Shown here piece after piece: positions 58,828 through 64,000 of a stretch of 64,000 nucleotides of DNA; position 1 is the stretch's first letter; every line of letters starts with the position of its first letter. The translations under genes were made by a program, and so were the position numbers. The DNA is from RI-153 sp041391225 (GTDB taxonomy: Bacteria > Chloroflexota > Anaerolineae > Caldilineales > Caldilineaceae), in contig JAWKOL010000026.1 in assembly GCA_041391225.1 (NCBI GenBank), forward strand, positions 1 to 64,000, in the 5' to 3' direction. The notes under the pieces are model-generated. The model did not search any database. It was not told where the DNA came from and worked only from the letters and a program-made list of their open reading frames with translations.

Positions 58828-58916
58828 TGCGTAATGCGTAATTCGTAATTGGTCGACGAGATTGGTTCCCAATTGGGGATCAAATCTGTCAACGAATTAC
58901 GAATTACGCATCGCAT
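58826..58916. repeat. Intergenic inverted repeat, word GCGTAATTCGTAAT
   Basis: The left arm AATGCGTAATGCGTAATTCG and the right arm CGAATTACGAATTACGCATC are reverse complements, and both are made of GCGTAAT/TCGTAAT words. The left arm starts on the stop codon of the first sulfatase. Confidence 0.65.
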
Positions 58917-58957
58917 ACGCTACGCCTCACTACACCCAACTCATTCGGAGACATCCC

Positions 58958-60411
58958 ATGCCCACAACCACCCGCCCCAACATCCTCCTCCTCGTCACCG
59001 ATCAGCAGCGCTGGGACACGGTAAGCGCGTACGGCGTCAACGATGTCTGCCGCACACCGCACGTGGACGCTGGCGGCGCGCGGGGTGCGCTTCGACAATG
59101 CCTTTACGCCCACCGCCATCTGCTCACCGGCGGCGTCGCTCTTCACCGGGTTGTATCCGCACAATCACGGCGTTACGGGGAACGGTCTTTCGATTCGCGA
59201 CGGCGTCGCGGGGTCACCGATTACCTGAACCCCGCCGGTTATCGCTGCGGATACGCCGGCAAGTGGCACGCCGACGAAGCGCGGACCCAGCCAACTCGGT
59301 TTCACCGGCAAAGACTTCATGGGCTACGCCTTCCCCGGTTCAGGGGCTGCTGCCCGGCTGCAATTCGGCGCAAAACCCAAAGGACGCAACCCTACGCCGA
59401 ATACTTGCAGGAACGCGGCTTCGATCTGCCCACCGTCTCCCACCGCTACGTAGGGACAAACCCCGGCTGCCAAACCCAGGAGATGTTTGCACTCCACGAA
59501 GGACCGGTGGAATCCTGCATCGAATACTTCGTGGCCGAAGAGACCATCCGCCTCATCGACGAACTGGGCGGCGGCGACGAACCTTTCTTCATCTGGGGCA
59601 ACTTCTGGGGACCGCACACGCCCTGTCTCGTCCCCGAACCCTACTTCAGCATGTATCATCCCGACGACATCGCCGAACACCCCAGCTACCGCGAAACATT
59701 CGAGAACAAACCCTACCGCCAGCAGTTGATCGAACGCATGTGGGGCCTGGGCGATCTGGGCTGGCGTGGTTTCCAGGAGATCACGGCGCGCTACTATGGA
59801 CACGTCACTTGCTCGACGACATGGTGGGCCGCATTGTTGAACACCTGTCCGCGCGGGGACAGCTGGAAAACACGATCATCGTCTTCACCACCGATCACGG
59901 CGACTGCATGGGCGCACACAAGCTCATCGAAAAGGGCGAGTTCATGTACGACGAGATCTACCGCATCCCCATGATCGTTGCCCACCCCGACTGCGCCACA
60001 CCGGGCAGCGCCAACGAGGATTTCGTTTATCTACACGAACTGATGCCGTCGTTCCTAGAAGCGGCGGGCGTGGACATCCCCAACGGGCTGGACGCGCAAT
60101 CGTTCCTGCCCGCGATGGCGGGTGATGCCACGCCGAATGGACGCGACGAGATCTACGCCGTCTTCCACCGGCATTTCACCCACGCCGAACAGCGCATGGT
60201 GCGCACCCGCACCCACCAGTTCACCTTCAACTCCGCCGATCAGGGGGAACTCTACGATCTCGTCGCCGACCCGTATCAGCTTGAAAATGTCTACGATCGC
60301 GCCGAATACGAAGACGTCCGCCACGATCTCATGGCGCGCATGGAACGCTACATGGTCGATCGCGGCGATCCACTGCTGGGCTGGTTCCGGCGTATGGGGC
60401 CAGTGTATTGA
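58958..60411 (+). CDS. Second sulfatase, frameshifts in the N-terminal third
   Basis: GGAG lies 8 nt before the ATG at 58958 (MPTTTRPNILLLVTDQQRWD). The family blocks are in order: DVCRTPHVDA, GVRFDNAFTPTAICSPA, LFTGLYPHNHGVTGNGLS, GYRCGYAGKWHAD, FTGKDFMGYAFPG, then a long intact part with EPFFIWGNFWGPHTP, IIVFTTDHGDCMGAHKLIEK and DQGELYDLVADPYQLENVYD. Four or five small shifts between 59070 and 59370 and one near 59810 break the reading. The active-site block reads ICSPAAS with no Arg, whereas C-x-P-x-R is required; three bases (one codon) may be missing. The protein of about 485 aa would be a sugar sulfatase if that gap is a sequencing error. Confidence 0.82.
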
Positions 60412-60504
60412 TCCATTGCACTGGAATCCAACCAGCGAAACTGATGAATAACCAATGTGTGTGGTGGTCGGAACCCATCCTACAAGCCCAAATAAAGGAA
60501 GACT

Positions 60505-61320
60505 ATGCAATTTGGCATCGAAGTTGTACCGTTTGGTGAGTACAGCGATCCCCGCCCGGTGGTGGAATTGGCCCAGGCCGCCGAGGACGCCGGCTGGGAC
60601 GCTCTCTGGATCTGGGATCATGTCGTCTTCCCCTACGGTGCGGGAGACCCATGGATCACGTTGGCTGCGGTGGCCGCGTCCACGCAGCGCATCAAGCTGG
60701 TGACTGGCGTGGCGCCGTTGCCCCGCTATCAACCTTACCTGCTGGCGCGCACGTTGACGGCGCTGGATCGGCTGAGCGGCGGGCGTGTCGTCTTTGGCAC
60801 AGGTGCAGGCGCCGATTTTGATTTTGTCCCCTTCGCCGTGGCCACAGACGCCAAAGTACGCGCCGCCATGCTCGACGAAGGGCTGAATCTGCTCGCGCAA
60901 CTCCTCTCCGGCGCGGAGACGACACATCACGGCGCACACTACACCGCCGACGCCGTGCGCATAGCGCCGTCGCCGCTGCAACAGCCGCGTATACCCGTGT
61001 GGATCGGCGGCGCCAGTCCTGCCGCCCTGCGCCGCGCCGCCCACTGGGACGGCTGGATCATAGGCGTGTTCGACGAAAAGCAGAATGTGACCACGCCGCC
61101 CGAACAGATCGCACAACAGGTCGACTACATCCGTCGCCACCGCCACGTCGACGCCCCTTCGACGTGGCCGTCGACGGCACCTCGGCGGACGCCAACGACA
61201 ACGTCCTCGCCCGCGAGTTCGCCGGAGGCCGGCGCAACCTGGTGGTTCGAAGGCATCTTCGGCTCGCGCGGTGACCATGCGGCGATGCTGCGGCGCATCC
61301 ACGCCGGGCCACCAAAGTAG
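60505..61320 (+). CDS. Luciferase-like (LLM) F420-type oxidoreductase, two compensating frameshifts
   Basis: AAAGGAAG lies 4 nt before the ATG. The protein of about 271 aa has the luciferase-like monooxygenase barrel: GEYSDPRPVVELAQAAEDAG, WDALWIWDHVVFPYGAGDPW, LPRYQPYLLARTLTALDRLS, GGRVVFGTGAGADFDFV and PRIPVWIGGASPAALRRAA. Between about 61150 and 61230 the true frame reads FDVAVDGTSADANDNVLARE and then returns with WFEGIFGSRGDHAAMLRRIH. The family uses FMN or deazaflavin F420, and F420 use is frequent in Chloroflexota and Actinobacteria. The substrate is unknown, and no F420-synthesis gene is present in the window. Confidence 0.85.
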   Translation: MQFGIEVVPFGEYSDPRPVVELAQAAEDAGWDALWIWDHVVFPYGAGDPWITLAAVAASTQRIKLVTGVAPLPRYQPYLLARTLTALDRLSGGRVVFGTGAGADFDFVPFAVATDAKVRAAMLDEGLNLLAQLLSGAETTHHGAHYTADAVRIAPSPLQQPRIPVWIGGASPAALRRAAHWDGWIIGVFDEKQNVTTPPEQIAQQVDYIRRHRHVDAPSTWPSTAPRRTPTTTSSPASSPEAGATWWFEGIFGSRGDHAAMLRRIHAGPPK

Positions 61321-61467
61321 CCGATCCCCGATTTTCATGAAACCAGTTCGGCAAAATCTGCGTTATATATTGCAAGGGGAATTGCACGGCGATTCCCTTC
61401 ACTTTGTGCAGCACACGTCCGCACCAGAAGGCGGGAGAATCGTGTTGGGATTCGGGCAACCAGGACA

Positions 61468-63126
61468 ATGAACAAAAAAGTAATCTTGTTTGGCGCGGCT
61501 TGGCTGATTGTGATTTTGCTCGTTACGCTGTTGGCACAATCGATTATGAGTCGCAACGTACGGGCGCAAAGCCCCGACACCGAAGCGGTGATACAGGCGC
61601 AGGCGACGCCGCCATCCACGCCCCCATCGCCCGTACTCCAAGCGCTGGCAACCCGGTTGCGCGAAACTGCAGTGTCGGCGTCACAGATACCCAACGCTAC
61701 GGCAACGCAACCACCACTTCTGCCGAAACCGACGCCGAGCTACGTCACCGCAGGCGAGCAGGCGACACTCTCCGGATTCAGCTACATCCGCCAAACATGG
61801 AACAACTGTGGGCCCGCCACGCTAGCCATGAATTTGAGCTACTGGGGCAGCACACTTGATCAGGCCACGATTGGATCCGTTCTTCGCCCCTTTCAAGATG
61901 ACAAGAACGTCGGCCCGGTGGAACTGGCCGAGTATGCCCAGTTGCAGGGCTATCGGGCACTGGTGCGCGTCAACGGCAGCGGTGACCGACTGCGCACGCT
62001 CCTCGCCAACGACATCCCGGTGATCATCGAAACCTGGCTCGAACCGCATCCTGGCGACGGGCTGGGCCACTACCGTCTGCTCGTCGGCTATGATGACGTA
62101 GCCGCGCACTGGATCGGCTACGATTCGTACTACCGCGAGAACCTCGTCAACCCCACCGGCCCGTACCAGGGCATCCGCATGGACTACGCCGAGACCGACG
62201 CTCTGTGGAAAGTCTTCAACCGCACCTACGTGGTCATCTACACTGCGGACAAGGCAGATCTCGTCGCCGATATCCTGGGCGAGGACATCGACGCCGGAGC
62301 CATGTGGAAACGGTCCTTGCAGGCAGCGGATGATGACATCGCTGCCAACGGCGACGACGCCTTCGCCTGGTTCAACCGCGGCTCCACCCTCACCGCGAGG
62401 ACGCTACGCAGAAGCTGCCGATGCCTACGATCAGGCCAGATCGCTGGGGTTGCCGCCGCGCATGCTCTGGTATCAGTTCGGTCCATTTCAGGCGTACTAC
62501 GAGAGCGGCCGCTACGAGGATGTGCTCGCCTGGCCGACAGCGTGCTCAACCCGGCGGTGCAGATCGAGGAACTCTATTACTGGAAGGCCGAAGCCGCGTT
62601 GCGTTGGGCAATTCCTCTGCTGCCGAGCAGGCCCGGGCGCGACTTCAACAACTCAAACCGAACTACAGCGTGGCCTACGGGCGCATGGAAAAAGCTGAGT
62701 CCGCGGCGACAGTCGCAATGACAGCGTCGGATCGGTCACTTCGAGCACAGCCGTCGCCGCCCCAACAGCGAAGCCATCCGCGCCGCCGGCTTCGTGGCCG
62801 ACGTCACCATCCCCGACGGCACAAGCGTGCGCGCTGGCGAAGACTTCACCAAGATCTGGCGTGTGCGCAACGAGAGCGACTTCGCCTGGCAGGGCTACCG
62901 CCTGCGCAAACATCGCAGGCGGCGCCTGGATCAACGACAACTTCGCCCCACCCGTGGATCAACCATCCCCGACACCGCCGCCGGCGCCACCGCGGACATC
63001 GAACTGGTGATCACCGCGCCCACACAGCCGGGCAGCTACACCGGCTACTGGCAGATCGTCGACGCCGACGGCACCCCCGTCACCGGTGGGCAGTTGTGGA
63101 CGATCATCAGTGTCCTTGCTCAGTAG
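61468..63126 (+). CDS. C39 peptidase-like protein with TPR and NBR1-Ig-like domains, frameshifts
   Basis: MNKKVILFGAAWLIVILLVT forms a signal or membrane anchor and is followed by a Pro/Thr linker. The C39 domain begins at SYIRQTWNNCGPATLAMNLS with the catalytic Cys. The His is in GLGHYRLLVGYDD, and the Asp is in WIGYDSYYREN. After a shift near 62390 the frame continues as RYAEAADAYDQARSLG, MLWYQFGPFQAYYESGRYED and AAEQARARLQQLKPNYSVAY, which look like TPR motifs. The C-terminus is an NBR1-type Ig domain (DVTIPDGTSVRAGEDFTKIW, TAPTQPGSYTGYWQIVD). The total is about 550 aa and the protein is presumably secreted or surface-anchored. Two to four frame breaks occur; the end is at 63126. Confidence 0.78.
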
Positions 63127-63154
63127 CCTCCCTCGGAACGTATAAGGACATCTC

Positions 63155-63340
63155 AGAATTTCAGTTATCCACGAAGAGGAGAAGAGAGGGACACGGATTC
63201 CAGGATTGCCAGGACGGCAGAGCGAACGGAGACTGTGTCTCCATTCGACTATCCTGAAAATCCGTAATCCGCGTCCTGCTGTTTTCATCTTTCTCTTTGT
63301 GACTTCAGTGTGTGGCTTCGTGGATCACCGTTTCTCCGCT
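63155..63340. repeat. CACGAAG element, copy 3 (more diverged)
   Basis: It starts CAGAATTTCAGTTATCCACG and ends GTGTGGCTTCGTGGATCACC. Its core has GAGAGGGACACGGATTCCAG and AGGACGGCAGAGCGAACGG, as in copies 1 and 2. It lies between convergent genes. Confidence 0.75.
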
Positions 63341-63345
63341 TGCGC

Positions 63346-64000
63346 TTAGCGCCAGTCCAACGTGATCTCGGGGCGAAGTACCATGTTTCGTCTGAGTCGA
63401 AGCGCAGAAACCGCTGGACGAGCCGATGGCTTCCATGCGCAGTGACTTGGGCCAGGGAATGTTGCGCCAGCCGCCCGGCCCCCACACCATCGGCGTGAAG
63501 GTCTTGTTGGTGAGGTGCTGCACCGGCAACGGCGCGCCGTACGACGTCCCTGCCAGATCTTCGGGATAGACCAGACGCGGCGGTGAGACCTCGACGGCTT
63601 CGACGTCGCCCAGGTAGCAGGCCAGCACATAGGCTGGCTCGACATTGTGTATCGAAGCAAAGAAGCCGATGTAGTGTGAAGGCAGATCCTCAACCGCAAA
63701 GGAAGTGAGCGGGCCGAAAAAGGCGCGCGGCGGTTGATCCTCCCATTCTTCGAAGCGCCTGCTCCAATCCAGGTAGATCCCCAGCGCCACGCTCGTCACC
63801 TTGCGCTGGGGCAGGTTGCGCGCAATGCGATAAGTGGCGCGGTATCCGGTGAGGCCGTCGCGCACGCCCTGCTCGATCACGATGACGCCGCCACGGCGCG
63901 CCACGCTGCGCACGTCCTCGATGATCTTGGCCGGGTTGCCGGTGTAGAAGTGACTGGCATCAAACCAGCCGAAGCGTTCACTGTAGAGATAGTGCGTGTC
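63346..64000 (-). CDS. Partial hypothetical protein (5' end outside the window)
   Basis: The minus-strand frame is open from the window edge (DTHYLYSERFGWFDASHFYT) through YRIARNLPQRKVTSVALGIY, SHYIGFFASIHNVEPAYVLA and LTNKTFTPMVWGPGGWRNIP. Near 63410 one base is off, and the likely end is ETWYFAPEITLDWR with the stop at 63346. At least 215 residues are in the window. No known domain was recognised. The soluble beta-rich character and the Trp/Tyr-rich C-terminus suggest an extracytoplasmic protein, but no signal peptide can be checked. Confidence 0.55.

Noticed and set aside
3749..58916. Integron attC sites between cassettes
   Set aside because: The hairpins have low-complexity word arms, no conserved RYYYAAC/GTTRRRY ends and no integrase gene in the window.
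1..64000. tRNA or rRNA genes
   Set aside because: No cloverleaf, GGTTCGAATCC-like arm or rRNA signature was found by eye; a tRNAscan search would be needed to exclude them fully.

Overview
The window looks like a chromosomal piece of a high-GC, free-living, carbohydrate-degrading bacterium, most plausibly a Chloroflexota (Anaerolineae/Caldilineae-like) genome recovered from an environmental assembly. This is inferred from the mix of families: a MalT-type LuxR ATPase regulator, an F420-type luciferase-like oxidoreductase, many enolase-superfamily sugar-acid dehydratases with Gfo/Idh/MocA dehydrogenases, sulfatases, C39 peptidases, an NBR1-Ig-like domain, a choice-of-anchor U type C-terminus and a 7TMR-DISM histidine kinase. 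No 16S rRNA or tRNA gene was recognised, so the taxonomy is an inference. Start codons are often preceded by AAGGAGA-like sites.

Layout. 1-17.8 kb (minus strand): a secreted protein, a MalT-like regulator, then a long sugar-acid catabolic series: three enolase-superfamily dehydratases plus a DgoD-like fourth, a Gfo/Idh/MocA dehydrogenase, a COG3618 lactonase, a zinc-type alcohol dehydrogenase, an MFS permease, a mannonate dehydratase-like protein and an RraA-like aldolase. YaeQ and an aminoglycoside-phosphotransferase-like kinase sit among them. 17.8-18.4 kb: a tandem array of three large palindromic repeats. 18.4-31 kb (minus strand): a defence operon, in transcription order SNF2 helicase with DUF3883, DUF1156 adenine methyltransferase, DUF262-HNH (GmrSD-like) nuclease, DUF499 ATPase and a small HNH-like protein, behind a good sigma70-like promoter. 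31-39 kb: a fifth enolase-superfamily dehydratase, a five-PAS histidine kinase, an IlvD/Edd sugar-acid dehydratase, a two-gene C39-peptidase unit and a second Gfo/Idh/MocA dehydrogenase. 39-50 kb: one giant secreted repeat protein. 50-57 kb: a small NHLP-like peptide, a DUF2892-like membrane protein, a sulfide:quinone reductase-like flavoprotein, a CHRD lipoprotein and a two-component system. 57-64 kb: two sulfatases, an LLM oxidoreductase, a C39-TPR-NBR1-Ig protein and a partial gene.

How the genes work together (inference): sulfatases and secreted proteins release sugars. MDR or Gfo/Idh/MocA dehydrogenases oxidise them to lactones, the COG3618 enzyme opens the lactones, enolase-superfamily, IlvD/Edd or UxuA-like dehydratases make 2-keto-3-deoxy acids, and the RraA-like protein may cleave these. 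The MalT-like protein and the two histidine kinases are candidate regulators.

Two overall features stand out. First, most short gaps in the catabolic part are filled by imperfect inverted repeats built from short 7-9 bp words that differ from gap to gap, and other palindrome families are scattered around; two palindromes lie inside coding regions of the defence operon. Second, reading frames are clean in about 1-16.9 kb and 31-39 kb but broken roughly every few hundred bases in 16.9-31 kb and 39-50 kb, with lesser damage after 52 kb. The protein sequence between breaks is well conserved, which suits sequencing or assembly indels better than old decay.
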